Source: Xestospongia muta (taxonomy: Eukaryota; Porifera; Demospongiae; Haplosclerida; Petrosiidae). From it: a DNA stretch of 64,000 nt. The stretch covers positions 33,925,245-33,989,244 of the forward strand of contig OY848917.1 in NCBI GenBank assembly GCA_963693285.1, read 5' to 3'. The notes beneath the pieces were generated by a model that did not search any database, was not told the origin of the DNA, and saw only the letters and a list, made by a program, of their open reading frames with translations. Each line of letters starts with the position of its first letter. Position 1 is the first letter of the stretch. Both the position numbers and the translations under genes were made by a program. Of this stretch, positions 48,601-61,479 are shown piece after piece.

Positions 48601-49346
48601 AACCCTGTCTGATTCATAATGTATACTGTAGTATTTAGACTCATTGTTTGGATTGATTTTAAAAGTAATCATTAGGTAATCAATACTGATAACTAAACAA
48701 AAGTAATGGATCACATTGACTAAAGACCTTGAAAAAACAATAAAAAAAAACTGTTTCACAATTTAAATATACACAATAACATAGAATTTCAAATATAACC
48801 ACATTATAAAGACAAAGACAAAGATAATCAACAATCAAATGTCACGAGGATAGATACCATAATACACTAGAATGATCCAATAATACGTATATACCATGAA
48901 ATTACTAAACAATAAACTGATATACTAAACAATAAACTGATAAAGTGTAACAACGTTAATACCAGTACATCTTCCTTTTTAAAAGTTACTAGGGTTGTAA
49001 CGGTCTGGCTGGTAGGTAATTTGTGTACTTCTTCGGACCGGCTCCGTAGTCATTCTTGGGGGTTTGGATTGCCTGTTTTTCATTGGTCTCTCCTTGATTT
49101 GTAGTTGACTCAGAGTTTCTATGTTGTTTTGGGAACAGAAGGCTGAGGTAAAGTAATCAAAGCTCTTCGGTTTCGCCTGAATAAGCCTGAGGGGGTTTCT
49201 ACTTGATATGAGCGAGGTCCAAGTTGATCTTATATTGTTCCTTCTTCTTGTCTATCAGGTACCCACACCATGTCTCCTGGTGTTAAAACAGGAAGTTCTT
49301 GTACACAATGATGATGATCAAAGTTGTTTTTCTGTTTTTTTCTCAA

Positions 49347-51480
49347 CTATTTTTCTCGGGCAACTAATGCCTTGTTGTCGGGGGTAAATGGTATTCTTGC
49401 CTTACGAGTGGTTGGCAAGGTAGAACAAAGTGTCCTTCCTATACGTAATTGACACGGTGAGTTACCATTCTGCAGTGGATCACCTTTTTTTCTTAAAAGA
49501 GATTTGACAGTTCCAACCGCTCTCTCGGCTTCACCATTGCTCATTGGATGGCATGGGCTACTAGTTATATGACTAAATTAATAATTGAGAGCAAACTCTG
49601 AAAATAGTTCCGCTATAAACTGTGGTCCATTGTCAGTAATTACCTCTTCAGGTATACCATGTCTAGCAATGTAGTATCACCTCCTCTGTGGTGGGATGAT
49701 TCAGTTTAGCAACTTCAATATATCGTGAATAATAGTCAACGATTAGTAGGTAGGTGATCTTGTTAAACTCCAATAAATCCATTCCTAATTTCTGCCAAGG
49801 TAACTCAGGAAATGGGGATTAAATCATTGGCTATGCTCTCCGTTTACTGGCTTCACAACACGTATGGCAATTAGTGATTAGTTCTTGTAGCTGTTTGGAT
49901 AGTCTAAGCCACCAGACGCTCTTTCACGACATTTATTGAGTCCCTGATGTACTGTGTGAATCTGATCTAACAGTTGTTTCTGCAATGAGGTAGGAATGAT
50001 GATTCTTGAGTTTCTCATTACTAATCTATTAACAATAGAAATCTCTGAGGCAAGTGAATGGTACAGCTTGATCTGCCCCGAAAGGCATGACTTATCTGGC
50101 CAACCTTGTATACAATACTGGGCTAACTTCACACAGTGCAGATCCTGTTTCTGCTTCTGTTCAATCTCCTTTAACCTATGTTCTGAGGCTGGCAAACTCT
50201 CCATGACAAAATTGACAAAGGCTCTTGTATCATTCTGAAACAGTAAATCTTGTTCATTTGGTACTCTTTCAGGTGCTCTAGAAAGTGTATCAGTTATTAC
50301 CTTGTTTACCTGGAACATGAATAATTGAAAAGTGGAATCTTAACATATGTATTCTGAAACGCTGTATCCTCACTGGCAATTCTTCCAAGTGTTTCGTAGT
50401 AAATAGGGGAACTAGTGGTTTGTGGTCAGTGTGGATACAGAAGTCAATCGCAATGAGGAAGTCTGAGAAACACTCACACGCCCACGTAAAGGCTAGAGCT
50501 TCCTTCTCAATTTGTGCGTATCTTTCCTCTACTGGTGACAATGATTGGGAAATATATGCCACAGGCTTGATATCTCCATTGGTCTGTTCTTGGAGTAGGA
50601 CCGCTCCAAGCCTGTAGCTGGAGGCATCGGCTGACACAATAGCTCTTGCGTTCGGGTCATACAGAGCTAAAGCAGGGATAGTTTATAGTAGTTCTTTGAC
50701 TGTATTAAATGCTTCCTGCTGTGTATAATCCCAGGTCCACTGGCAATTTTTGTATAGAAGCTCTCTGAGGAGTTTAGTTTTGTAAGCCAAATTAGCTGAT
50801 TCGTCATTCCAAGAAATCGATGTAATTCGGTAATGCTGCAAGGTGTTGGGACCATCTTTATGGGTGACACTTTATCTAGATCCAGATGTACCCCAGTACT
50901 GTCTATTGTTTGGCCCAAAAAGGAAATGTGGTCTTTCGAGAATTCACACTTCTCTTTGTTTAGTGTCAGACCCACCCTCTCTATTCTCATCAGTGCTTCA
51001 GCTAAGTTCTTATCATGCTCCTCCTGGTCTGTTCCGAATATTAGGACATCATCCATCATGCTCACTGTACCTTTCATACCGCTCAAAATTTCTGATACGC
51101 ATTGTTGAAAATGTTCAGAAGCAGATGTTATCCCAAACAGTAATCTGTGAAATTGGTATCTTCCGAACGGAGTTATGAAGATAGTGAGTGAGTTTAGCTG
51201 ATTCAGGTGCCAATGGTATTTGCCAAAAACCCGAATCAGCATCTAACTTAGAGAAACTTTTTGCACCTGTTAGCTGTGCTAGCACTTGTTCTACCGCTGG
51301 TAGTTGGTGACACTTTCTCTTGACGCTCTGATTAAGGTGGGTGAGGTCAACACAAATACGAACCGAACCGTTCTCTTTTGAACCAGTACCATAGCCGCAC
51401 ACCACTCAGTTGGCTCTTTGATTTGGGAAATCACCCCTAGTCTAGCCATTCTTTCCAGTTCTTTTTTTACTGGCTTCATG
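49347..51480 (-). pseudogene. Reverse transcriptase, RNase H and integrase relics (gypsy element 2)
   Basis: The frames 51479-51115 show LERMARLGVISQIKEPTEW and FSKLDADSGFWQIPL. 51242-50667 shows FGRYQFHRLLFGITSASEHF and MMDDVLIFG (YxDD region with Met for Tyr) and LGQTIDSTGVHLD. 50637-50290 is RNase H (MSADASSYRLGAVLLQEQTN, DHKPLVPLF). 50318-49878 is the tether and zinc-binding part of integrase. 49544-49347 has SNGEAERAVGTVKSLLRKKG, the integrase C-terminal half. The catalytic core between 49550 and 49870 is broken. A short in-frame remainder (about 49000-49340) encodes the integrase tail in shifting frames. Confidence 0.85.
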
Positions 51481-51533
51481 AGTGGGAGGGGTACTCGTCT
51501 GGGAGTGGAGAAGGGTTTCGCTCCTTCCTTGAG

Positions 51534-52538
51534 TCATATCGTGTAGTCTCCCTCAAGCTTCCCGAGACCTGTAAATAAACGAGAAAATTTATTAACAGTT
51601 AACTGACCTGACTGCTTGACTGAACCAATTCTGGCCAGAATGTGCAGCTTCTCTATAGCTGGTCTGCCAAGCAGAGATATGTGTAAATTCTTCACAACAT
51701 AAATGTCCTCCTGCACAATTTGGTCACCTTTCTGTAACATTCCCCTGAATCGACTGGCAGACTCGAGGCCTACTGAGATAGCAGATACCTCGGCAGCAGT
51801 GTCTATACAAAACTCTGTATTTTTACTGTTAAGTTTTAACGATACCATCCAAGGTTTGCTCACATAGTTAGTGACAGCTCCTAGGAACATGCTATTCTCC
51901 TTTTTGCTCGACTCTGTTCGAACAATAGAAACTTTCACAGATTTGCAAATTCTCTTGTAATGTCCTCTCTTCCCACACCCTCTGCAGACTGCTTCTTTTG
52001 CAGGACAGGATTTAACATCATGACTGGGACTCTGCCCACAACGAGTGCATTTAGATTGCAGAGTGGTGGCATGTTTCCTAGGTCTGTCATATCTTTTATG
52101 ACCATTGGAGTGTTTCCTTTTACTCTCCATGCTGTCTACCAGCAATTGATGATTTTCTTTGTCTTCTTTCCACAATTGTGTTTGTTGCATATGAACTGAC
52201 TCGGATTGACATGTATCATTACTGCAGCGTCTAGAGTCAAGCTTGGATCAAGTTGGAGTTTTTCTGACAATTTAGAATCACGCAATCCCACCACAAGTCT
52301 GTCTTTAACCATTTCATCTTGTAGCGCTCCATACTCACAATGCTCTACTTCAAGTTTAAATGATCGTAGGATATCATCTGCTTCATCCCCCATTGCGTAG
52401 ATGAGTGTGTTGACTTGAGTCTCCTCACTGTTCTCAGTGAGTTCTGAAGCACTCAAAACGGCGAATCCATTTCAGCCATTCTTCTGGCTTGTTAAAACTA
52501 AAAGAATCGGGAGGGGCCACGTGGTATAGGGCAGCCAT
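51534..52538 (-). pseudogene. Gag and protease (gypsy element 2)
   Basis: The start at 52538 gives MAALYHVAPPDSFSFNKPEE and then EWLKWIRRFECF. A frameshift near 52450 leads to the frame 52456-52136 (MVKDRLVVGLRDSKLSEKLQ). The frame 52190-51534 carries CTRCGQSPSHDVKSC and CRGCGKRGHYKRIC (knuckles) and FCIDTAAEVSAIS, the protease site with Ala where Gly is usual. The changed protease motif and frameshift suggest an inactive copy. Confidence 0.8.
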
Positions 52539-52889
52539 TTTGTGACTCAGCCTGGGATCAGGTTACTTAAAACTCAGGGAGAGAAAGACGATACTGTGAC
52601 TCCAATAGACAATAGTTCGGGTGTATTCCACCTCTGCCACCATGTAGTGTTATTAGGGTTCCTTTAGTAATCGATTGACAAAGATAATCAACAATCAAAT
52701 GTCATGAGGATAGATACCATAATACAGTAGAATGATCCAATAATACGTATATACCATGAAATTATTAAACAATAAACTGATAAACTGTAACAAAGTTAAT
52801 ACCAGTACACTTATACATGAAGCTGACCTTATATGCGAGTCTAGACTGACAGTATTATTACAATTAATTATTGAAGGGTATGGCATGAT

Positions 52890-54400
52890 AAGATTATTCT
52901 TCTGTTGCCATCTTCAGGAATAAACTAGTCTATAATATGATTGTAATCAAGCATTTTAGACAGAAAGAATGGCAATGTAATTTAGTTTATCTTCTTTCAT
53001 TGTTGACATAAGGTATGTTTTTATCCCCTTCAAAGCAGAAATACAAACTTAAGTATTGAGAGTTCTATAGCTTTGCTAATGGAGCTTTATGTATTTTCAT
53101 ATTTTTCTGATATTTTGAGGGTCTTATTTTCCTGAGTGCACTCAGTAATGATAAGAACATGAGGAACACTAAGACTATACTGATTTATCAATGTAATAGT
53201 TCTGTTGGTTCAAAGAAAGAATCTGCTCTCATAATTTCGGCAATAAATGAGTCTCTGGCAATGTCATATAATTTATCTTCTGTCATTATTGACCTGAGGT
53301 AGGTTTTTATCCCCTTCAAAGTGGAAAATTACCTTTTCCAAGAAGCAGTAGTGATGACAATGGTAAGTGATATTTGTAGTATTTTGACGACATTTGGAAA
53401 TGCAGCCTTAAGTTTTGAGAGTTCTTCTAGAGCTTCGCTAAGCGAGCTGTATGTTTTCACTTTTTTCTGATATTCACAGGGTCTCATTCCTCTAAGTGCA
53501 TCCAGTAATGAGAACATCATGAGGAACCCTAAGACTATACTTCTGAACAAGGGTTACAACTTTGAACTGCTCTTATGATTTCAGCAATAAACGATTCTAT
53601 AATATGACTGTAATCAAACATTTTAGATGAAAAAATGGCAATATGATTTCATTTATCTTCTGTCGTTGTTGACCTGAGGTAGGTTTTTATAGCCTTCAAA
53701 GCAGAAAATGATGTTTTCTGAGAAGCAGTAGTGATGACGATGGTAAGTGATATTTGTAGTATTAAAATAAAATTTGGAAGAGCTTCGCTGATAGAGCTGT
53801 ATGTCTTGTCATCTTTTTCTGATATTTTCAGGGTTTCATTTGCCAGAGTGCATTCAGTAAAGAGAACATCATGTTGGTTCAAAGAAAGATTCAGAACAAG
53901 GGTTACAACTTTGAGTTCTCATAAGCTCCAGTGCTTCATCAGAGAATCTTATACTAAGCTCATTCAACATTGTGTCTAAAACAGGAAGGTAAAAAAATGT
54001 CTTTAGCTGGTCACCACTGTTCAGGAAAAACGTCATTGTCATCAAATCTTTTAGGGAGATTTCTGGTTCATATTGGTCTCTGTTCAGCCTCATCAATTTT
54101 GTATACACCCTTTGCATATTTGTATATTTTAGCCCACTCTGACCTAAAATCCTTTAAGTGCTCTGTGTAGATCTAACTAAATTAGCTGCCTTTTCTAGCT
54201 CAATGCACTCCAACTGGTCAGATAAGCAATGTGTTGTCATTAGCAAGCAATCAAACACTATCAAGTGTTCAAGAAACTTGATGATTTTCACTTGTGACAG
54301 AAAATAACTGGCTTAGATTGCCTTCAGCTTATCAGACTTTGATTTAAGTTTATGCCCACTACCAGTACTTGTGATGGTACTAGTCATGAGGGTACTACAC
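52890..54400 (-). pseudogene. hAT transposase remnant with a triplicated C-terminal piece
   Basis: Minus strand. The most N-terminal part (54400-54120) reads LDCLLMTTHCLSDQLECIEL and EKAANLVRSTQST. Then 54117-53869 has LMRLNRDQYEPEISLKDLMT and MLNELSIRFSDEALELM. The C-terminal motif ILQISLTIVITTAS and FSALKAIKTYLRSTTTEDK (53882-53649) is repeated in two further diverged copies ending near 53330 and 52960. This family is the DUF4371/TTF group of hATs. Stops are numerous. Confidence 0.7.
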
Positions 54401-56619
54401 ATACTCGTGCTTACAGCTTCAGTTTGACATCACAATATGTTTTCTTAACTGGATATAGAGGTTTGGATAGAAGTAATTGAAAAGTGAGTTATTTCTTATG
54501 GAAGCCATCTCAGCAAATGTTGTCAGTTCCACTGACATACATCATGCATATGAATACAGGTCACACCTCTGATTAAACTAATTATTGAATTCTAATAATA
54601 TTCACAATTTTCAATAATGATGGGTGGACACAGGCCCACATAGCCCCCCTTAGCTGCTCCACTACTCATAAACCAACTTGTTATTTAGGAGAAGATCATC
54701 TGTGGCAATAACAGTTTTTGACTCATTAACAAAGATACTTAGTCAGCTTATTTAAATATGATATGAATAAAAGAAAATATACATCATACAATTCTGTAAT
54801 ATTTGATGTAAAATGATTTATAAACACAACTCAAACTTTTCAATAAGAGCAAATGAAGTAGTATTTACAGTTCAATGACATCATGTTCAGGAGGGTGAGC
54901 TTATGAAAAATCTCCAGAACAGCTATCAATGAAGTAGGAACCTTTGAACATGAGCTTATGTCAATTGGAAGAATAATGGAATGTTTCTTCCTAGATTACT
55001 TGTTGTAACATCCAGAACATCTCTTGGTCGAAGAAAGTAGTCTTATCTTTTCACTCAAGTGATTTTGCTATTCAGCAAGATTTTTAGAAGAGGATCAATT
55101 TAAAGTTTTTTTGTACGATTTGGCATTTTTCCTATGGAAGATAAAGGTTGATCTACACAGTTACTGTTTTCATTAAATGCACTTCCAGACAGAGATTTGA
55201 CAGGTTTCAAAGTCATCCAAAAGTTAGATCATAAAATGAAAAAGTTAATTTAAACGAAGTTAATTATACATGCAATATAGCTAGACATTGCAATAGTTTA
55301 CATTAATTAAAATATAATACACATTACTGTATCAACTGTAAATATTATTATAAGCCACAAATGAGTAATATTAATAATCTACCTTCTTGTTAACTCAAGA
55401 CTGTTGTCCTGTGTTGAGTTTACAAATTTTGCACAAGAACTTCTGGAACTGTTAAACATCCACACATGGTACACCACAACAGTTATGTGGTTATGATAAT
55501 ATACTTGATAATAAAATAAAACAAACAAATATTTTAATAGAAATGGATGACATGCAACTTTTCACCTGAGATGTTTTAGAGATTATATGTGAGTAAGAAG
55601 ACTACGAAGGACCTCCAGAGATATTTCTTAGCAGTGACCAGGAATTTGGTCTTTATGAGGTTAATGACGAGAATGATGAACCTAGGTATTAAAAAGTATT
55701 CATGAAACAAATTTGTGAATTTATAAACAGCCATGATGATACAATTAACGAACACAACTAGGTAAGTCTCACAAATGCTGATCATAGGTAAATTACCTAG
55801 CAACAGAATGCTAATGAGCAAAGCTATAGAGCAGCTATTTAACAATGAACTAACAGTATTTTGAAATGACCAATTGTGACAATCAATATAAGCATAAATT
55901 AAAGTTATTGATTATTGTAGCATTTGCTACATATCCAAGATTTAGCCTTTGGAGCCATACTAAGTTTTTTTGTGTTGTCTTCTGTTAGAAGTGTTTCTGT
56001 CAATGCAGACTCAATGGTATACCTTCCAACAAGCCATCTCATTATAACTACAATAACAATGTATGTAATTATGTAAATACACAAGAAACGTCAACTCACT
56101 TCTGTCTTTCTCCTTAAGGGATTTGTTAAAAACTTCACTGGTTTCCTTCCCTTTTCTCTCTTCTTTTAAGTCCAATTCTATTGATAGTTTGACTGGAGAC
56201 CTTAGGCCTCTATTTGTTTTTCATTCCTGGTGGCATTTTAATATCTCATAACTGTAAATTAAAATTGTAATGAGATTGAGAGTATAATGATAATCTTACC
56301 AATAAACTTTAAATTTGAGTTGCTGTAGTGGTCTCAAATGGTGTAGTCTCAGTAGGTAAAGTGGATTCAACTTGTGTCGCTGTAGTGGTCTTAACTGATG
56401 TTGTCTCAACTACTGCAGTATCTACAGATGTCACTGGCTCCTCTGAACTATCACCTTTAGCCTTATTAAAGCACACAACACATGTAGCTCATCTGAATGG
56501 TTGTCTATAATCAAAGAGAAAGGTGATACAATTGTATATGAATCGATAGACACTATTAGTAAAATTCACACTTCACAGTAATAATTGTAACTCTGTATTA
56601 TACCAGTAACTCATCCTAA
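54401..56619. other. No gene recognised
   Basis: AT-rich DNA with short frames. The longest (55576-55845, minus) is hydrophobic and has no motif. A frame at 56328-56510 is valine/serine/threonine-rich and reads as low-complexity. Confidence 0.45.
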
Positions 56620-57660
56620 ATACCAACAACCCTTAATCTTTATCCATTTCTCATAGTTCAGCAAGGTGATGCAGAACGTCAAGATGAGATTGATACTTGG
56701 TCATAGATACTTCACTTGCTTGTGTTGCTAGCTTCTGACAAACCACAAATGTTTCTTATATTCCTGTGCTTGAGTCACAATTGGTTTTGATGTTTGAATA
56801 ATGATACTAATGTCATCACATTGACATTAGTATCATCACATTGACATTATAATGTCATCACATTGACATTATAAAAATACATGTTTGCTCTTGTATTGTG
56901 CCATGAGCCAATGGCTAGATACAGCTTCTTCAAACTAAAGATCCAATCCCAGTTTGTCGCATAAAACAGAAACATGGTGACATGGGAGCAGATTAAGATT
57001 TAGAAAGCCACATGTGCAAGATGTTGGTGTGACTTGGATCTGCACTGAAGAGGTGGTAATGAAAACTACATTTGATGGATGGTCTATTGACAGTCTACTT
57101 GAAACGTTAATTTGTTTCATAACTATCTGGTAAGCACAAGGAGTAAGGAGCATTGCATACTTGGCCTGGGGGGTCTCATCATTGAACTGTTGGGTTGGTC
57201 TTTTCATGATTACATAGACCAGCCTACAATTCCTTTATTGTTGCAAATACGTAAGTGCTATTTCCAATTCTTGGAAAACGTCTGGAAACTAGAAAATCTT
57301 TCGATAACTTGTTTCAGCTTTTGATTAATTGATTTTAATCTATTATGTTTAACAAAGGTTCAAGAGTGTCAAAACCTTCTGTACTAACAACAAAAACAGA
57401 AAAAAATTCACTTTCACCATTTTCGTCAATGATCAACTGAAGGTTGCATTAACAAATAATAGTTCAGGATAAGTAGCAAATACAGCATTCATTGTGTTCT
57501 GGTGATGTGAACGCTCGTGCCTTTCAGAGATCCTTGTGTTCTACAAAAAGTCAAAGTTTCGTCATGAAATGTTGTCCAAGATCTTGTCATTGTAAAGGGA
57601 AGTTGGTAGCAAAAGTCGTGATCAAGAGCTACCATTACATTTCTTTGTTTACTGACAGCG
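56620..57660 (-). pseudogene. MULE/ZSWIM-type transposase remnant with SWIM zinc finger
   Basis: Minus strand from about 57510: TMNAVFATYPELLFVNAT and, in the following frame, a relic of the 'V..DG.G....V.F.LL' core. The open part 57207-56935 ends with SCTCGFLNLNLLPCHHVSVL, an intact CxC-x(n)-CxH SWIM finger. Further on, KPIVTQAQEYKKHLWF and a tail near INLILTFCITLLNYEKWIKI resemble the ZSWIM3-like C-terminus. Stops throughout. Confidence 0.6.
56811..56872. repeat. Three tandem copies of a 20-bp unit
   Basis: The unit TGTCATCACATTGACATTA(G/T) occurs three times in a row (56811, 56831 with one change, 56853 after a 2-bp gap). The ATGTCA/TGACAT halves make each unit self-complementary. Confidence 0.85.
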
Positions 57661-57901
57661 TTTGATTGTGTTCTTTCTTAGGCAACTTTATTATTGAAGG
57701 TGAGTTTCATATAGTACTTTTATTTGTATAGAATAAAGAAATACATCATTGCTACCTTTCTCATGTGAATAACTTTTTTTCAATGACTATTGTGGAGTAA
57801 ATAAATTGGATATTTTATTTCACTGGTATTTCTTGTACTGATTTGTAGAGTAAAATGTGTATAACATAATTTAGTACATAAATAGCATGAGGATATGATA
57901 C

Positions 57902-57917
57902 TGTGTGTGTGTGTGTA
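57902..57917. repeat. (GT)n microsatellite
   Basis: Eight GT units in a row lie just left of the piggyBac coding region. Confidence 0.9.
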
Positions 57918-57939
57918 GACTACATAATGATGATAATTG

Positions 57940-59750
57940 TGGAATGCTAGGAAACAGTCACTATCTGGTTTTCCTGTGTGGCATAGATGTTTTTTTGCAC
58001 AATTGGCATTCCCACTGTGTCCACTTCAATTGTTTTCTCTTCCTGTAGCAATGAGAGCATTTGCTTAGCTTTGCTGCTTTCATTGGGTAGTGTAGAGTTG
58101 GCACAGAGTGACAAATAGCAGAGGAATGGCAACCTCTAACTTTTCGACCATTATAATTTCCAATTAGCTGTTTTGCCAACTCTGTCCTGAAGTCAACGTA
58201 TTGATGGTACCCATGCTCTGTTGATGGCACATATCAGTGAAGGATGTAGGCATTTGCCAACATTAGTTCCAATAAAAACTAAAAGATGTATTTGTAGAAT
58301 TTGTGGCTTTTCAGTCATACACAGAAGTAGTGTTGTACTGGTTGTTGCGATCAACCCCTCCCATATACTTATTGTAGTCAATAACATTCAAGGGGTAGGT
58401 GAAAGTTTTTTTGTCCCATCCTTTTGTTTTCTGGTAACTGTGCCTTCTTCCTTTCTGCAGCTGGTAGACAGAACATTATTTTACTATTTTGTTGTTATGC
58501 CCAATGAGAAAATGCAATTTTCTTTTTCAATTGTCTTGTAATCTCCCCTCTCAGGTAGTCCCTTCTTAAGAAAAGGCTTAAATTCACCAGGATAGCCTAC
58601 TTGATTTGATTGAATGGTGCCACATGCATAGATCGAGTCCTTCAGAAGGTCATTGAAGAGCTGTACACTGGTAATGAAAGTTATCACGGTATACTTATAA
58701 TGTTTGCCAACAAGATTCTTGGTGAGATCTTTGACAACCCGTTTACCTAACTGTGTTTCCGACCTGCCTCCCAATTTGCGAAGATACACTAGAAATTGAG
58801 AAACAAAGCCATTCATAGCATCTGCTCTCATCCAGACTTTTATCCCTCTCTTTGTAGGTTTTTTGGGAAGATATTGCTTGATAGAGAATCTTCCCTTGAA
58901 GGGGATCATGGCCTCATCAATTGAGCTGGCACTGTGAGGATTATATACCTCCAAAAACCTTTCCGATATGGTAGTTATCACTGGTTGGATTTTTCAAAGA
59001 TGATTATAGCTGGGATCTGTTCGCTGAACTGAGTAGGACTCATTCTGTATGAAATAGAGAAACCAAGAATCGTCTCTGAGATATCCTGTCTGCTACTGGG
59101 GAGTAATGTTAAGTTGGATCGAATTTCCAGTAATCATGAAGGCATGGTAATTGATTGATTTCCAATAGAATCACAAATCCAAAATATGCTTGAATTTCAA
59201 GTGGTCTTACTTGGTCAAATCTCTCATAGGCATCAGTTGATAGCACTTCTCAAGCGTATACATTAGTTTGCTCAGCAATCATACTTATTAGAGCAGGAGT
59301 GAATAGTAAATGGAAGATACCAAGTACGGTATGAGAGAGAGGAACAGTAGGTTCACGAAGAACAGTACAAGGAAAGACACTAGGGAGGCTGTCATTAGTA
59401 AGGCAAGTTTTAGCTGACTCAATGTCAAAGGATTCACCTGACTAAAATTCAAATGGTTCATCAATCTCCATAGCATTACCACAATATAATTAGAAAAGAC
59501 AAGCATCAAAGAATTATTTGGAGTGTTTAGGGTCTTATCACAATTCTTACTAAAACTATGGTCGTTTTGTTGATAAATCTTTCTTTTTCCATTCCATTTC
59601 TTTTTTCATTATCGAGACCTTTGGACTGTTGTAGTTCGAGATTACATTGCTTTTTCAGCGCTTGGTGTTAAAGTTGCAGATTTACAACTTTGGTCGTTTC
59701 GTGCATGTTTCAAAAGTTGCAAATCTGCAACCTTGGTCGGTAAAGGGTTA
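57940..59750 (-). mobile_element. piggyBac element, degraded copy 2
   Basis: Minus strand. The element end near 59750 reads inward AACCCTTTACCGACCAAGG, then GTTGCAGATTTGCAAC twice in variant form. The first bases outside (AT before AACCC) differ by one from TTAA. N-terminal pieces near 59400-59270 (VPLSHTVLGIFHLLFTPAL) correspond to the same part of copy 1. 58981-58484 is open, with SIDEAMIPFKGRFSIKQYL, KRGIKVWMRADAMNG and LLKDSIYACGTIQSNQVGYP. 58230-57961 ends in the cysteine-rich tail (CSHC, then ECQLC). Frameshifts separate the parts. The opposite element end was not found. Confidence 0.8.
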
Positions 59751-61479
59751 TGCAATCTACTTCGGTAATAATGTGTAGTGATAACAACAGAACTGGTATA
59801 CAATTTACTAGTAGTAGAAGTGACCAGGAGGATCAACTACAAAAAGACACTCACCTCCAAAACCTCCACAAAGGGACTAAAGAAAGGGGAGTTTCTCTTC
59901 CTGTCTGTACATGTGCTGAAGTGATACAAGATCCTGATGACAAGAATTTATAGGCAATATTCTACCTACTGTGATGGTAGCTATGCCTCGTGGCTGCTAT
60001 CCTAGCCTATTTAAAAAAGTATTCAACCTAGTGAGAAAGTCAGATAAAAAATTTCTCTGTCTTCGATGTAGGATGAAAAAGCAGGAGCTGAAGACTATAT
60101 CTCTCAGAGATGTAGTGGGTAAACCTTTCCAACCAATATTCTGTTGTCGGTACTTGAAAGAATGTTGTTCCATATTTCCCTTCTCCTAATTTACTTGTTT
60201 CTGCCCCAATAGATTGACTTGATGCTCTCTTTCTTATCCTGTTGATTCCTCATAGTCTTAAAATGAAATTAATAAATTTTTAGTCTTAGTTATTTATCAG
60301 AAAACTTGGATCAATCTGCAAATGTATGATGATGAAATTATTATTGTTGGATATAATATTTCTATACTCAATTGGACCTCTCATCTTATGATGAAAATAT
60401 TCTAATGTAACTAGGAACAGTCATCAACAATGTTCCTAGTTAGTTAATTAAATCTTCAAATTGTGTTGAATTGATTTATCTTTGTATTGGATGACATTGA
60501 TAGACGTGATGTAGTAGTGAGACAAGACCTATTAATTAATGTTTGGGGTACAATTAAAGTCACCTAAAATTATTTTAATAAAGGAAGTTTAAGCAATGCC
60601 TTTAGCAGGTTGTTATTCAGTAAAACAGTTGGGTGGCTCTGTGTATACAAGAGTGATTGTCATGAAAGATGCTAACTGTATAAATTAGCTTTAATGCAAA
60701 TCTTGTTCAATGCATTGAGAAATCCATCCACAAAGACGGAAACAACTTAGACCTAAAGAGTTGTCTCTAATAATATTAATTACTGATTTAATCATATCAT
60801 CTGTATATTTTAGTCCACTGATATCTGATCATTACTCCAATCTTTAATTATCTCCACAAAAAACTTTTCAAAACTAAATTCTTCCCCCGTTTCAGATTTT
60901 TTTATAATTATGTGAAGGTTGACCTTTTAGTAGTCTTTATTTACCATACATTGCAATAAAATTGACTTCTAATTTTTTTTTCAGACTGACTGAAGACCTC
61001 AAGATATCAGATCTTAAAGCTTAACCCTCATCAAAGTAGTGAACCTCATTAATTACATGTCTGCATAAGTATTCTAAGTTCACTTAAAAGAAAGCATGCC
61101 ACTCCTCAGGCACTATCAAATTATCAATAGTACAATATTCTCTATTAACTGAAGTATTACAACAAATGCTAGCAATGTAATAATTAATAATAATTAATCT
61201 TCAAACAAAAACATATAATTACAGCTGATGTACAGTACTCATTCAGCATGGTGAAGTTTGACCACTACGATATTTTCTTTGCACATGACAATTTGTCTGC
61301 TTCTGAGAATGATGAACAACAGTACTGTTGAGCATGATGACTTGTCTGTTAATCACACGATCATCTGATAAATGATAGCACTGTGTTCAAGTTGACCATA
61401 TAGATATTGTCTGTTAAACAGATAGTAAACAACAGTACTAGTACTGAGATTATAGTTGTCTGTACATTGACAATGATCA
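59751..61479. other. No gene recognised
   Basis: Two modest plus-strand frames (59750-59953 and 59971-60189) are lysine- or cysteine-bearing but carry no domain I know. The rest is AT-rich spacer. Confidence 0.4.

Larger units (their letters stand above)
48817..52809 (-). mobile_element. Second Ty3/gypsy LTR retrotransposon (about 4 kb), degraded
   Basis: Minus-strand element. The 5' LTR is 52643-52809 (TGTACTGGTATTAAC ... ACACTACA), followed by the primer-binding-like TGGTGGCAGAGG. The 3' LTR copy is 48817-48969; it starts the same way but stops matching after TTATCTTTGTC, lacking the last 25 bp or so of the 5' copy. It also has a 20-bp unit (ACTAAACAATAAACTGATA with a T) repeated. A polypurine tract (AAAAAGGAAGA) precedes the 3' LTR. 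No target duplication is visible. Gag, protease, RT, RNase H and integrase relics lie in order. Confidence 0.85.

Noticed and set aside
59750..60189. Plus-strand frames as a small host gene
   Set aside because: Two short frames with no domain, no clear splice link and no coding signal beyond length.
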